Below, piece by piece: positions 46,621-55,336 of a stretch of 64,000 nucleotides of DNA. The notes under the pieces were generated by a model, which was not told the DNA's origin, searched no databases, and saw only the letters and a list, made by a program, of their open reading frames with translations. This stretch comes from Calorimonas adulescens. GTDB lineage: Bacteria; Bacillota; Thermoanaerobacteria; Thermoanaerobacterales; UBA4877. Position numbers and translations under genes: made by a program. Where the stretch lies: NCBI RefSeq assembly GCF_008274215.1, contig NZ_VTPS01000007.1, positions 56,951-120,950 of the forward strand, in the 5' to 3' direction. Every line of letters begins with the position of its first letter. Within the stretch, counting starts at the first letter, position 1.

Positions 46621-47274
46621 CTATGGCAGCAAAATGGAAATTATCCTGTCTGTATCCCTCAGGTCCCTCAAAACCAAATCGGCTTTGTAAAGTGTATCAG
46701 GTTTACCTATGCCTATGGCGTACATGCCAGCTTTTTTAATGGCCTCTATACCTGCCTGCGAATCTTCCACACCTATGCACTTTTTAGGAGGTATGCCAAG
46801 GCCCTTTGAAGCATTTAAAAATATCTCAGGGTCCGGTTTGCCGTTCTTTATCCGATCGGTATCTACTATATATTGGAAATAATCAATGATTCCCAATCTC
46901 TCCAATACCGTACAGGCATTCCTACTGGCCGAAGCCACAGCTTTTTTTACCCCCAGCTCATTCAGCCTTTGAAAGAGTTCAGATACACCGGGTAAAAGGT
47001 CCATAGGTGTAATCTTTGATATCATCTCCTTATAATACAGGTTCTTCCTATCTGCCAAAAACTGTTTTCCCTCATCGGAAATCTCTATATCATTCTCATT
47101 CAATATGATATTCAAAGACTCCATCCTGCCTATACCCTTAAGCTTTTCATTTATTATCTCATCAAAGTAACAGCCGATCTCTTCACATAATCTCTTCCAT
47201 GCTGCGTAGTGAAATCTCGCTGTATCGGTCAGCACACCGTCCAGGTCGAAAATCATGCCTTCATACCTTAACAT
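46621..47274 (-). CDS. pgmB: Beta-phosphoglucomutase
   Basis: 217 residues, HAD superfamily. Nucleophile and acid Asp pair in FDLDGVLTDTARFH, cap residues at KLKGIGRMESL, motif II Ser in ASASRN, and motif III GKPDPEIF with VEDSQAGIEA. Converts beta-glucose-1-phosphate to glucose-6-phosphate. Its gene overlaps the GH65 phosphorylase gene by 14 nt, so product and enzyme are matched: an inverting phosphorylase makes the beta-glucose-1-phosphate it uses. Confidence 0.95.
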   Translation of the reverse strand: MLRYEGMIFDLDGVLTDTARFHYAAWKRLCEEIGCYFDEIINEKLKGIGRMESLNIILNENDIEISDEGKQFLADRKNLYYKEMISKITPMDLLPGVSELFQRLNELGVKKAVASASRNACTVLERLGIIDYFQYIVDTDRIKNGKPDPEIFLNASKGLGIPPKKCIGVEDSQAGIEAIKKAGMYAIGIGKPDTLYKADLVLRDLRDTDRIISILLP

Positions 47275-49579
47275 CTTTATACTCCTTTACTATATCCTCA
47301 GCTGGTTTAAGCAAAAGTTTCTCATCATAATGATAAACTGTCAGAGGATTGCCGTCTATAAGGGTATACTTTACAATGTTCCTGTTTATGTCTACCATTA
47401 TAGATCTTTCCCGATACCTTACCTTGAAGCACAGTCTGGACCAGTCCTTATACAATACAGGCTTGAAGTGAACCCCGTCCTCATAAACCCTGAAACCCCC
47501 CGCTCCCATCGTCAAAGCCATCCATGCCCCACCCATATTAGCGGCATGAATCCCGTCCTTTGTGTTGCCATTGACATCATCCAGGTCCATCCTGACCGAA
47601 TTTTTCAGAAAATCATAAGCCTCATCAAAATACCCCGACTCTCTTGCCATAATGCTGAATATAGATGGTGAGAGTGATGAATCATGTGTTGTTATGGGTG
47701 CATAAAAGTCATAGTTTTTCTTTATATCCTCTCCCTTAAAGTATTCACTAAGGAGAAACATCATTAAAAGCACGTCCGGTTGTTTACAGAGCTGATACCT
47801 GTATATATCCAGATAATGCCTGTGAAGAAGCAGAGGAAGTTCATCCTTTATCTTATTAACCTCCACCCTCTTTTTATATAAAAAGCCGTCATCCTGGGGT
47901 ATGATCCCTGACTCATCATTCGGTAGGTACATATCACAGGCGGCTTTTTCCCAAAGTATAATCTCATCTTCACTTATCCTTATCTTCTCTTTTAAAGTCC
48001 TATACTCCTCAGGTTTTTCTTCCATCAACCACTTTGCCACAGACACGGCATATTCAAAATTCATTTTTGCCATATAATTGGTATAGGCATTGTTGTCCAC
48101 CAGTGCAGTATATTCATCGGGTCCTGTAACACAGTTTATACAAAATTTTCCGCCTTTTGCCGGTATGAAATCACCTATGCTCATCCAGAACCTGGCTGTC
48201 TCAAAAATAATTTCAGCACCCATATCAATGAGAAACTGTCTATCGCCTGTAGCCATTACATAGGATTTAATTGCATAGGTTATATCGGCGTCTATGTGGT
48301 ATTGAGCGGTACCTGCAGGGAAATAGGCAGAGCATTCAGGTCCTGTAATGGTTCGCCATGGATATAGGGCACCTTTATGGCCCAGCTCTGTAGCTCTTTC
48401 CCTTGCTGCATCAAGTAGATTATACCTGAACTTCAAGATGAGCTTTGCATAATCAGGATTGGTGTAAAGAAAAAACGGAAATATATAAATATCCGAATCC
48501 CAGAAATAATGACCTCCGTAGCCTTCACCTGTCAGCCCTTTTGCAGCAATATTTGTTTTACCGTCTCTACCCAGCGACTGCAAAAGAGAAAACATACAGA
48601 ATCTTATCCCCTGCTGAATAGCATCATCGCCCTCAATCATAATATCTGATCTTTTCCAGAACTCATCGAGAAACTGTCTTTGCTCCTTCTCTATAACGGC
48701 CAGGCCATCCTCCATAGACTGTTTTAACTCTTTTTCGGCCAGGCCCTTTAGATTTTCCTCAGTTGCGTCCATGCTTGTATAACATGTTATATATTTAACA
48801 ATAGTGAACTCCTCACCTTTCTTAATTTTAGCAGTAAACCTGTGTTCCAACACATCCAGGTAAAAGCAGCCCTCCATATCTGCCTCAAAGTTTGTCTCAT
48901 GTTTTGCACCACACAAAAGATAAAGGCCGCTGTTTGTTGTTTTCTGCTCTATCCAGCCTCCGTCTTTCCAGATGCCATGCCCCACAGTACTCATAGTCCT
49001 CCCCTTAAGCCCGGACCCAACCCTCATGTCGTCAGATACTTCTGTATTCCCCATGGCGCCATCTATTTTAGATATAAATTCAATTTCCATATCACCATTT
49101 AAAGGTTTAACAGTACATGATACCACAGCCACATGGTGTCTCTTAAATGATATCAGCCTCTTTATATCTATCTCTACCATGTCGCCATTAGGTGACTCCC
49201 ACAAAACCTTTCTTTCAAGAAATCCGTTCCTCATATCCAGAATCCTTTGGTATGAATGGACTCTTCCCGAAAACATATTAAACTCACAGCCGTTTATGAC
49301 GGGTTCTATTATCTTTGCATCAGGTACATTAAGCATGGCCTGGCCTCTCCTGGCAAACCCATATCCATCCTCCGGATAGGATATCTTGTACTCGTCATAA
49401 AACCCATTTATGTACGTGGCATTAAAAGAATTGTCCGGAGGCCCAAAATATCCCTCTTCAAAACTTCCTCTCATGCCCATGTATCCGTTTCCTAGTGAAA
49501 ATATGGTTTCTGCTTGGAGGTTCCTCCATACCTCATAGTTTGTTTCTCTTATTTTCCAACTGTCATATGTAATATCCAT
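47261..49579 (-). CDS. GH65 family disaccharide phosphorylase
   Basis: 772 residues. Inverting phosphorolysis of an alpha-linked glucose disaccharide (maltose, trehalose, kojibiose or nigerose) to glucose and beta-glucose-1-phosphate. The GH65 general acid Glu is in VTGPDEYTALVDNNAY near residue 486, and the N-terminal LGNGYMGMRGSFEE and substrate loop HYFWDSDIYIFPFF are intact. The exact disaccharide cannot be read from the motifs. The start at 49579 has GGGGTG 6 nt upstream; a GTG at 49588 lies inside it. It is the first gene of the transport and phosphorolysis run. Confidence 0.93.
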   Translation of the reverse strand: MDITYDSWKIRETNYEVWRNLQAETIFSLGNGYMGMRGSFEEGYFGPPDNSFNATYINGFYDEYKISYPEDGYGFARRGQAMLNVPDAKIIEPVINGCEFNMFSGRVHSYQRILDMRNGFLERKVLWESPNGDMVEIDIKRLISFKRHHVAVVSCTVKPLNGDMEIEFISKIDGAMGNTEVSDDMRVGSGLKGRTMSTVGHGIWKDGGWIEQKTTNSGLYLLCGAKHETNFEADMEGCFYLDVLEHRFTAKIKKGEEFTIVKYITCYTSMDATEENLKGLAEKELKQSMEDGLAVIEKEQRQFLDEFWKRSDIMIEGDDAIQQGIRFCMFSLLQSLGRDGKTNIAAKGLTGEGYGGHYFWDSDIYIFPFFLYTNPDYAKLILKFRYNLLDAARERATELGHKGALYPWRTITGPECSAYFPAGTAQYHIDADITYAIKSYVMATGDRQFLIDMGAEIIFETARFWMSIGDFIPAKGGKFCINCVTGPDEYTALVDNNAYTNYMAKMNFEYAVSVAKWLMEEKPEEYRTLKEKIRISEDEIILWEKAACDMYLPNDESGIIPQDDGFLYKKRVEVNKIKDELPLLLHRHYLDIYRYQLCKQPDVLLMMFLLSEYFKGEDIKKNYDFYAPITTHDSSLSPSIFSIMARESGYFDEAYDFLKNSVRMDLDDVNGNTKDGIHAANMGGAWMALTMGAGGFRVYEDGVHFKPVLYKDWSRLCFKVRYRERSIMVDINRNIVKYTLIDGNPLTVYHYDEKLLLKPAEDIVKEYKDVKV

Positions 49580-49613
49580 TTCTCTCACCCCTAACCTTGG
49601 TTGTATATACTCT

Positions 49614-49642
49614 TTGAGTTAAATATGATTCAAGTATATAAA
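49614..49642 (+). promoter_or_regulatory. Promoter candidate for the structured RNA
   Basis: TTGAGT (49614-49619), a 17-bp spacer and TATAAA (49637-49642) on the plus strand. The predicted start, near 49649, coincides with the first paired base of the structured RNA. Confidence 0.6.
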
Positions 49643-49648
49643 AACCTA

Positions 49649-49831
49649 TAGCAGGGATGATAGTGAGCATCGCATGCAACCTTAAAGTGAGTCCATGATA
49701 CTCTTAATGAGTGACAAATGGAGCCGGGGCATTTGGCATGGACGCCGAATAAAGGTACACCCGGCGGAATGTAGCACAAATTATTAGAGTATCAAGACGA
49801 ATGATCAAGTTCATGGATGCCACTATCATCC
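49649..49831 (+). ncRNA. Structured non-coding RNA candidate with pseudoknot
   Basis: About 183 nt without coding potential that folds by inspection into one architecture. The closing helix pairs 49655-49665 with 49821-49831 (11 perfect bp) and extends with GCATC/GATGC and CATG/CATG. A second helix pairs 49697-49704 with 49786-49793 plus 3 bp. A third pairs 49723-49728 (GCCGGG) with 49760-49765. A hairpin ATTTGGC/GCCGAAT (49731-49737 with 49744-49750) has a loop whose CATGGAC (49737-49743) is the exact complement of GTCCATG at 49691-49697, a 7-bp pseudoknot. One G-U pair in the hairpin favours the plus strand. I cannot match it to a known class with certainty; raiA-type RNAs of Clostridia are a possibility. 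Confidence 0.7.
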
Positions 49832-49962
49832 GAAAATAACTTTACTACGCAAGAATAAAATGTGTTGTAACATGGAGGCTATATCCCCTTGTAATTTATT
49901 GTATCTCCAAAATAAGGTCAACACAATCAGACAAAACCAATATAAGGTGTCATTTTTATCAA

Positions 49963-49993
49963 AAAGCTGCTGAAAATAAATATCAGCAGCTTT
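49963..49993 (-). terminator. Minus-strand terminator
   Basis: Perfect 11-bp stem (AAAGCTGCTGA / TCAGCAGCTTT) with a 9-nt loop, followed by TT and ATAAAAATG on the minus strand. It would end transcripts coming from the dehydrogenase remnant side. Confidence 0.65.
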
Positions 49994-50110
49994 CAGATTG
50001 AAGGTAAATCCCACTTTCTGTTCGTAAAAGATAGCGTAAAATTTTATTAACTCATTTAGCAGGAAAAATCAGTCCTGATGTAGAAATAAGACCTCACCAT
50101 CCTACAATCC

Positions 50111-50291
50111 GGATGAGTATAAAACTCAAGGAAGGTGAGGTCTTATGAAATTAATTCTACTTGTCCTTAAGAAATTCCTTCTTGTATCACAAAAAATATT
50201 TGATCTATTAAATTGATCTATTAAATGGAAAGTACACATACCCGGAATTTGAAGCAGAGCTTAAAGAACTTTTAAATGAACTCGGACGTGA
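50111..50291 (+). mobile_element. Truncated 5' end of an ISLre2-type insertion sequence (copy 1)
   Basis: Nearly identical to the complement of 60819-60986. It includes the upstream leader and first ~48 codons of the transposase (ATG at 50145). A 13-bp tandem duplication (TGATCTATTAAAT at 50201-50213 and 50214-50226) shifts the frame. Homology stops abruptly at 50291, where the dehydrogenase remnant begins. It is dead. Confidence 0.8.
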
Positions 50292-50875
50292 AAGTTGTGC
50301 CCACTCCCTGCGTCCTCATCACGATCCTGTCAAATGGAGAAAGGTCGTTTATTCTTCTGGCTGTTATCTTCTTTACATCCATGCAGACACAACTCAATGC
50401 TATAATGAGCGTATCCAGAACAAAACCAGGGTTTATCCCAGTACCCAGCGCAGTTACCTTATGTGTCTTAGCAAGCTCATCGATCTTTGCAGATATCTCA
50501 GGCTCGCTATACTGCGGATATGCCATCCCCTCGGCAATAGTTATAACATTTTTGCCGCTTTTTCACTATCTTTTCTATCTGCGGATATACCTCTTTTACA
50601 AACGAAGATGTGGCAAGGAGGACTATGTCAGCACCCCTCTTGAGTATTTCATCAGCATCATTGGATACAAGTACCCCAGTAAGCCTGCCCATGTTTAGAA
50701 CCTCTCCCAGGTCCTTGCCATTCTTTTCCGACCTTGAAGCAATAGCCCCAACAATCTGAAAACCTTTTTTCTCCAGTATCATCTTAGTCATACCGCCGCT
50801 CATGGCACCCGGGCCCCATATAATTACCTTAATATCTTCCATATCTATCTCTCCTTTTAATTTAGATTTGTACAT
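50290..50875 (-). pseudogene. Frameshifted and truncated 2,4-diaminopentanoate dehydrogenase-like gene
   Basis: Two open pieces make one protein: 50507-50875 (VIIWGPGAMSGGMTKMIL, a Rossmann N-terminus) and 50290-50526 ([25 protein letters not shown]). Read one frame over, the first piece continues as [13 protein letters not shown] into the second, so a single-base deletion near the AAAAAGCGGC tract broke the gene. The family resembles the NAD(P)-dependent diaminopentanoate dehydrogenase of ornithine fermentation and dihydrodipicolinate reductase. About the last third is missing, cut off where the IS fragment starts. No ornithine pathway genes are nearby. Confidence 0.75.
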
Positions 50876-51045
50876 AATTCTATAAGCAAACTTCGTGCCA
50901 TGCCGCCATACAGCTAATTCGCAGCTTCACAGGGTACAGCATGTGCAAAATATTTTGCATATACTTATCTGTTTTGATCCTATCTTTCTATTTTCATAAT
51001 AATTGTCAAATTTTGTGCAAGTTTTTTCGCGTCATTGTTACATAT

Positions 51046-51074
51046 AAAATTCCAGGCTTGTGTGTGCCTGAATT
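51046..51074 (-). terminator. Terminator after the SurA-like gene
   Basis: CAGGC / GCCTG stem extended by AATT/AATT around a bulge, loop of 8 nt, followed by TTTTATA on the minus strand. Confidence 0.65.
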
Positions 51075-51108
51075 TTTATATCTGATACTTACAGAAGTTA
51101 TGGTATAT

Positions 51109-51801
51109 TTAATTTATTATCTCCACTTTATACTTGCTCTTTAGTTTGTCTATATAACTCTTCATATAAGAATCGATATACTCAGTGTCAATCCTTTTTT
51201 CCGCCGGAATACTCGATAATATCTCCTTCCTTAATTTGCCTATGGCAAGTGCCTTCTGATATTCCGGCACAAGTGGCTGCCAGTATTCATCCTCGGTCAT
51301 ACCCATACCTTTTATAAATTCCTTCAGGTTGTCGTAAGCCGCTATCATCTCATCCCTATTTGGTGTGTCTATTTCACCGTCCACGATTTTTTGTATCGTC
51401 TCTCTTGTCTGGTCTGCATATTTTTGTGCTTCTTCCATGCTCACTTCATAACCCTTACTCTTTGCCTCCTGATATAGTAACTCATCGTCAATCATTTTCT
51501 GCAGGGCACTGTCAGCATCCCATGACGGTTTTGGTGGCACTGGTACACCTTTATTTTTAGTTTCATCTGCCGTCTTCTGATATTGCACTTCCTGCAGGTC
51601 GTATAACACCATCATTTGATCCACATCATTTTTTGTTATTTCCACATTCCCTACCCTTGCAACAACTTCTGTGCTTTTATTTTGTGAGATTTCCTTTACC
51701 TTCTGTCCTGTGTACAACCATTCATTAATACCCCAAACAGCAACCGCTGTTATAAGCACCACTGCAATTACTATCATAAATACGATTGTTTTTCTCTTCA
51801 C
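51109..51801 (-). CDS. Membrane-anchored SurA N-terminal domain protein
   Basis: About 230 residues. A single hydrophobic segment near the N-terminus (residues ~6-26) anchors or exports it. The rest matches the SurA N-terminal chaperone domain: VARVGNVEITKNDVDQMM, LQKMIDDELLYQEAKSKGYEVS and a long helical tail. There is no parvulin PPIase domain, so it is probably an extracytoplasmic chaperone-like protein rather than an isomerase. The start is read as GTG at 51801, which has AAGGAGGTG 5-6 nt upstream; a GTG at 51810 lies inside that site. Confidence 0.8.
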   Translation of the reverse strand: MKRKTIVFMIVIAVVLITAVAVWGINEWLYTGQKVKEISQNKSTEVVARVGNVEITKNDVDQMMVLYDLQEVQYQKTADETKNKGVPVPPKPSWDADSALQKMIDDELLYQEAKSKGYEVSMEEAQKYADQTRETIQKIVDGEIDTPNRDEMIAAYDNLKEFIKGMGMTEDEYWQPLVPEYQKALAIGKLRKEILSSIPAEKRIDTEYIDSYMKSYIDKLKSKYKVEIIN

Positions 51802-51929
51802 AGTAAACACCTCCTTAATAATTTGTTACATCAAAAAAGTGAAAAATGTTTGATGTATCTGGAGCATATACTTCTATATTACCTAAAGGCATATTTGCCC
51901 CTTCCTCAGCAGTCCCACCCAACGTTGAT

Positions 51930-52130
51930 TTACTTACCATCATGGTTCTCCCTGTTCCCAAAGAGGTCTATTATACCAACTTGAATGGCTTTGATTACGC
52001 ACATGAAGATGGTATCATCTGGTAACTTCTTTTTTATGGTGCTGCTTGATATAAAAAGTTCATCGCATATTTTTGTTCTCTCACAGCCACGTGCTTTCAT
52101 GCTCAGTATCTCTTTGGTCATGAGGATCAC
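51930..52130 (-). pseudogene. LuxR-type HTH remnant (copy 1)
   Basis: 66 codons: an opening like TKEILSMKARGCERTKICDE, then LFISSSTIKKKL and a frame-disturbed tail VIKAIQVGIIDLFGN. This is the C-terminal HTH of a LuxR/NarL regulator without its receiver domain and with a damaged last helix. A 55-bp stretch (51954-52008) recurs at 53478-53532 with 4 differences. Confidence 0.6.
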
Positions 52131-52145
52131 TCCCTTTATAAAACA

Positions 52146-52524
52146 AATGATGGAGGAAAGACCTGGTCAGCTTTGGTCAGATGTAAAAGGAAATATCAAT
52201 CAGGTTTACAGCAGAGTGCTCACCGGAATAGGATTTGCCAATGATAAGATAGGATTTTTGTGCTTCCGCTATGAGTCTGCTGATTTTACACCAGCTATAT
52301 GCCGGACACAAGACGGCTGGATAACCTGGAAAAAGGTATCTATCACATTACCATCAAAATTTGACGGCTACGGAATCACACCGCTGTCTCCTGCCTTTGA
52401 TGGTTTACATGATACATTGCCATTGTTGTTATATAGAGAGGATGGTACAAATTTTATTATTTATTTGACCAGCAATGATTATGGTAAAACATGGACCTAT
52501 GATGAAACATCACAATCATCCTGA
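52146..52524 (+). pseudogene. BNR/sialidase-repeat protein, C-terminal fragment
   Basis: The plus-strand frame encodes several Asp-box repeats: TQDGWITW and SNDYGKTW, plus an upstream NDGGKTWS in another frame, showing a frameshift near 52170. Such repeats form beta-propellers in sialidases and secreted photosystem-like or carbohydrate-binding proteins. About 125 residues remain; the N-terminal part is absent and the neighbouring DNA is LuxR-type scrap, so it is a remnant. Confidence 0.6.
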
Positions 52525-52530
52525 CCATAA

Positions 52531-52570
52531 TTTAAGGACGGCTATGTATAAACATATAGCCGTCCTTAAA
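52531..52570. terminator. Strong hairpin after the BNR fragment
   Basis: 15-bp perfect stem (TTTAAGGACGGCTAT / ATAGCCGTCCTTAAA) with a 10-nt loop. Could terminate in either direction. Confidence 0.7.
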
Positions 52571-52634
52571 CCAATATATAACTAGTCACCCTGCTCAATC
52601 TTAATAATATGCATGGTTATACTATCTGTAGCAT

Positions 52635-53183
52635 TTAATAATTTGTAATCTCACCATGATAATTAATTCTGTAATTAAATGTCCCGGCTGATAGACCGTT
52701 AAAATAAAGTTTTAGAGTGCCGGTGTTTCCGCTTTTACTTGTAGTATAGGTAAAGTCGTGAGCGAGCTCTCCTGTAATCTCAGCAGTAATGCTGCTGATT
52801 TCACTCCATTTATCCACTTCAGAATACCAGCCAGTCACTGTCGAATATACTGTAGCTATTAGAACCCCATCCCTATCATAAACCTTATGGCTAAATGTCA
52901 CCGACGCCTGCTTCTCAGGTACTGAACCAGGACCATCCACACCTTCAAGCCCCACTTCTACAGGCTCGCTTTCTATAACATAATCATTTTCCTGTTCAAC
53001 AGGGGTTGTTACAATTATTAAACCCAAATCTGTATTTACATCTATCGTCGCATTAACTGGTTTGTTCACTATTTTCGAAAAATCATCTGCATTGGAGTTA
53101 ACATCTTGAGCAAACACATTCATTGGCAATGCCACAAACAACAGCATGCTGCACAGGCACAAGCTCAGCAATTTTCTGTTCAT
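52635..53183 (-). CDS. Secreted protein of unknown function
   Basis: 182 residues. A clear signal peptide (MNRKLLSLCLCSMLLFVALP, cleavage after VFA). The mature part is acidic and beta-rich, with ASVTFSHKVYDRDGVLIATVYSTVTGWYS and a C-terminal LKLYFNGLSAGTFNYRINYHGEI; no catalytic motif. GAAGGAAATAACG precedes the ATG. Its neighbours are remnants and other secreted proteins. Not recognised. Confidence 0.65.
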   Translation of the reverse strand: MNRKLLSLCLCSMLLFVALPMNVFAQDVNSNADDFSKIVNKPVNATIDVNTDLGLIIVTTPVEQENDYVIESEPVEVGLEGVDGPGSVPEKQASVTFSHKVYDRDGVLIATVYSTVTGWYSEVDKWSEISSITAEITGELAHDFTYTTSKSGNTGTLKLYFNGLSAGTFNYRINYHGEITNY

Positions 53184-53465
53184 CGTTATTTCCTTCTTTT
53201 AAATAAATTTTTATTAACGTCATTTACCAATTCTCTAATCAAAGTATGAATTACTTTTGCATTTCATTGTCTATAGCCCATTGGAATCATCTCCCAAATT
53301 TCATCTTTATTTAAGCATATCACTATTAGTCTATATTGTAAAGAGCCGCAAAGGCCCAACTTTTTAGCCATATTTAGTTCAATATTATAAGTATAACTAT
53401 AATATGGTGGCCCTGTAGGGTCCAAACTATGCATTTACCTTATTATGGTATGCAAGAGTACGGAC

Positions 53466-53534
53466 CTACCTGAGTATGTTCCCAAAGGGATCTATTATAC
53501 CAACTTGAATGGCTTTGATTGTGCACATGAAGTC
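53466..53534 (-). pseudogene. LuxR-type HTH remnant (copy 2)
   Basis: Only the last helix region remains (IKAIQVGIIDPFGNILR, then stop). 51 of 55 bases of its core match copy 1 at 51954-52008 by eye. The remaining DNA between 53184 and 53565 shows no gene. Confidence 0.5.
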
Positions 53535-53565
53535 ATATATTGTTTAGGTACTATATATCAAATTT

Positions 53566-54300
53566 TTAATGTGATAGTGCCCACGGGTCGTATTTTATTT
53601 GATGACCGTAGACAATATTCTTCAGATATTTACTGTCTATATTACGTTGTCCAGTCACATAGTATCCTTGGTTGTGATTTGCCTCATTATTTACAAACCC
53701 TACAATGTAGGATATTACAAAAACATCATAAACTCCTTCAGGGTCTCCTTGTGAATGCCTCCACATCCTGACTGCAAATTCGAATATGGGCTCATCTTTT
53801 GAGCCTCCTATTACTCTCGCATCAAGTATCTCGTATTTGGGTATATAGTCCCCCGGTGCACCAGTCCCCTCTACATGCTCCCCCGGTGCACCAGTTGACT
53901 CATCAGTAATAGGGTATACATAACTACTATATGGTGGGAGACCAACAGTAATATAACTCCCTGTATATGTTGCAAGATATAGGTTTAATATGCCCAATGC
54001 TTTGGTAAAACCTGTATCTCTATCACTATAGTTGCCTTCGAATGGGAATGGGTCATCCCATATATTTTCAGGAGTAATTATGCCTACTGTAGATGTTTTT
54101 GGATCCCAGTCTACTGCGCTTCCCGTAGCTTCTGCTGCAGCCCTCACAGGTACAAGTAGGCGGTTGTTTACCATACGCGGCTGCACATCAGTCTTTATCT
54201 CTTTGCCGTTTAAGGTAAGCTTGATAGAAGCTGATGCAAATGCTGCCCCTGCCATGAATGTAAGAACCAGTGTCAGTACAATAGCAATTTTCTTCTTCAC
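53566..54300 (-). CDS. Secreted copper amine oxidase-like N-terminal domain protein
   Basis: 244 residues. Signal peptide at residues 1-23 (LVLTFMAGAAFASA). Residues ~25-75 match the domain found in many Gram-positive surface proteins (IKLTLNGKEIKTDVQPRMVN, RLLVPVRAAAEATGS, VDWDP). The rest is unrecognised, with a small repeat GAPGEHVEGTGAPGDY. The domain name does not imply amine oxidase activity. GTG start with a G7 ribosome binding site. It lies 15 nt downstream of the frameshifted gene and is probably in its operon. Confidence 0.75.
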   Translation of the reverse strand: MKKKIAIVLTLVLTFMAGAAFASASIKLTLNGKEIKTDVQPRMVNNRLLVPVRAAAEATGSAVDWDPKTSTVGIITPENIWDDPFPFEGNYSDRDTGFTKALGILNLYLATYTGSYITVGLPPYSSYVYPITDESTGAPGEHVEGTGAPGDYIPKYEILDARVIGGSKDEPIFEFAVRMWRHSQGDPEGVYDVFVISYIVGFVNNEANHNQGYYVTGQRNIDSKYLKNIVYGHQIKYDPWALSH

Positions 54301-54315
54301 GCTAATTACCCCCCC

Positions 54316-55327
54316 TTATATGGTTGAGCACAGTATGCCTATCCCGAGGCTTGAACCACCTGCATGCATTATTTGCAGCGGCACGTTTATACTCGAGTTT
54401 GCTGGCACGTTTTTGTCTGTTACATTGGCTACCTGATACGGGTCTGTATCAGAACCACCTGTATTTATTTTGGGGATACCGTATGTGGTCCCGTCTACCT
54501 TAATCGCACCTCCATAAATTCCGCCTCTTGGACATATCCTTATGCGAACAGTCTTCTGTGCGCTTGTATTGTTTGTAAGCTTCAATGTTATTTTATATGT
54601 TGCTCCAAAGTGACCAGTGTTTGCCAATGCATTAGATGAGTCATAACTTGCGGATTTTGTGAAGACTATATCATTTGCACCGTTTGATATGAGCCACATC
54701 TTATCTCCAGTTCCGACAGTGTAGCTTATATCTTCTCCCTGCACTTCCGACCATGACCAGCTTCCTCGGGTATCACCAGACGCAGGAACTGGCGCACTTT
54801 GATTTACTCTTAAATTGGCCGATGGATCAGTGCTGGCTACAACCCTTACTCTATATACCATATTCTGTCCCGAAGTACTGCTTATGTCAAAGTCCATTAT
54901 GCATCCGCGTACATAATTATTGGTAAGAGTATATTCCTTTATCTCCCCTACACTGTTCGGATTGATTGTAGAATCGAGTGGGCTTGTGCTGTCCATTGTA
55001 CCACCAAGACAAGCCTTCGCTAAACATATACCGTCATTTGTTATATAATCACCGTTTACAATAACCTCATTTCCCAGCTGCCATTTCAGGTTTTTTACCT
55101 GTATTGTTCTGCGTCCATATGAATACCCTATACGACACACTTGTGCCTGATGCTGAGTCATGCCATAATGTAATTATTTTATTTGAGCCAAAGGTGGTTG
55201 AATCTAATTTTTCAGGACTGTCAGAAACTAACAGCCTCCGCACACCGCTCCCGGTGCCACTTATTTGGGGAGGATTTGTTGGTACAGTCATAGTGCCGAT
55301 ACTCAAATTTCCTTGAGTACATGACAT
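54316..55327 (-). CDS. Unknown protein, split by a frameshift at an A6 run
   Basis: Two frames join into one ~335-residue protein. The first (55067-55327, starting MSCTQGNLSIGTMTVP) ends soon after VFIWTQNNTG; the second (from about 55110 to 54316) begins KNLKWQLGNEVIVNGDYIT. Removing one A from the AAAAAA run near 55100 fuses them perfectly. It is either a recent mutation, a homopolymer sequencing error, or a site of transcriptional slippage. The sequence is beta-rich with Ser/Thr/Asn repeats, suggesting a surface or fibrous protein, but no signal peptide is visible. Not recognised. Confidence 0.55.
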
Positions 55328-55336
55328 ACAAAACAT

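Noticed and set aside
49826..50014. Minus-strand open frame of 62 codons beside the structured RNA
   Set aside because: No ribosome binding site, overlaps the hairpin terminator, composition not protein-like.
55095..55115. Programmed -1 ribosomal frameshift at the A6 run
   Set aside because: The downstream frame needs +1, not -1, and no stimulatory stem is seen; slippage or error is more likely.
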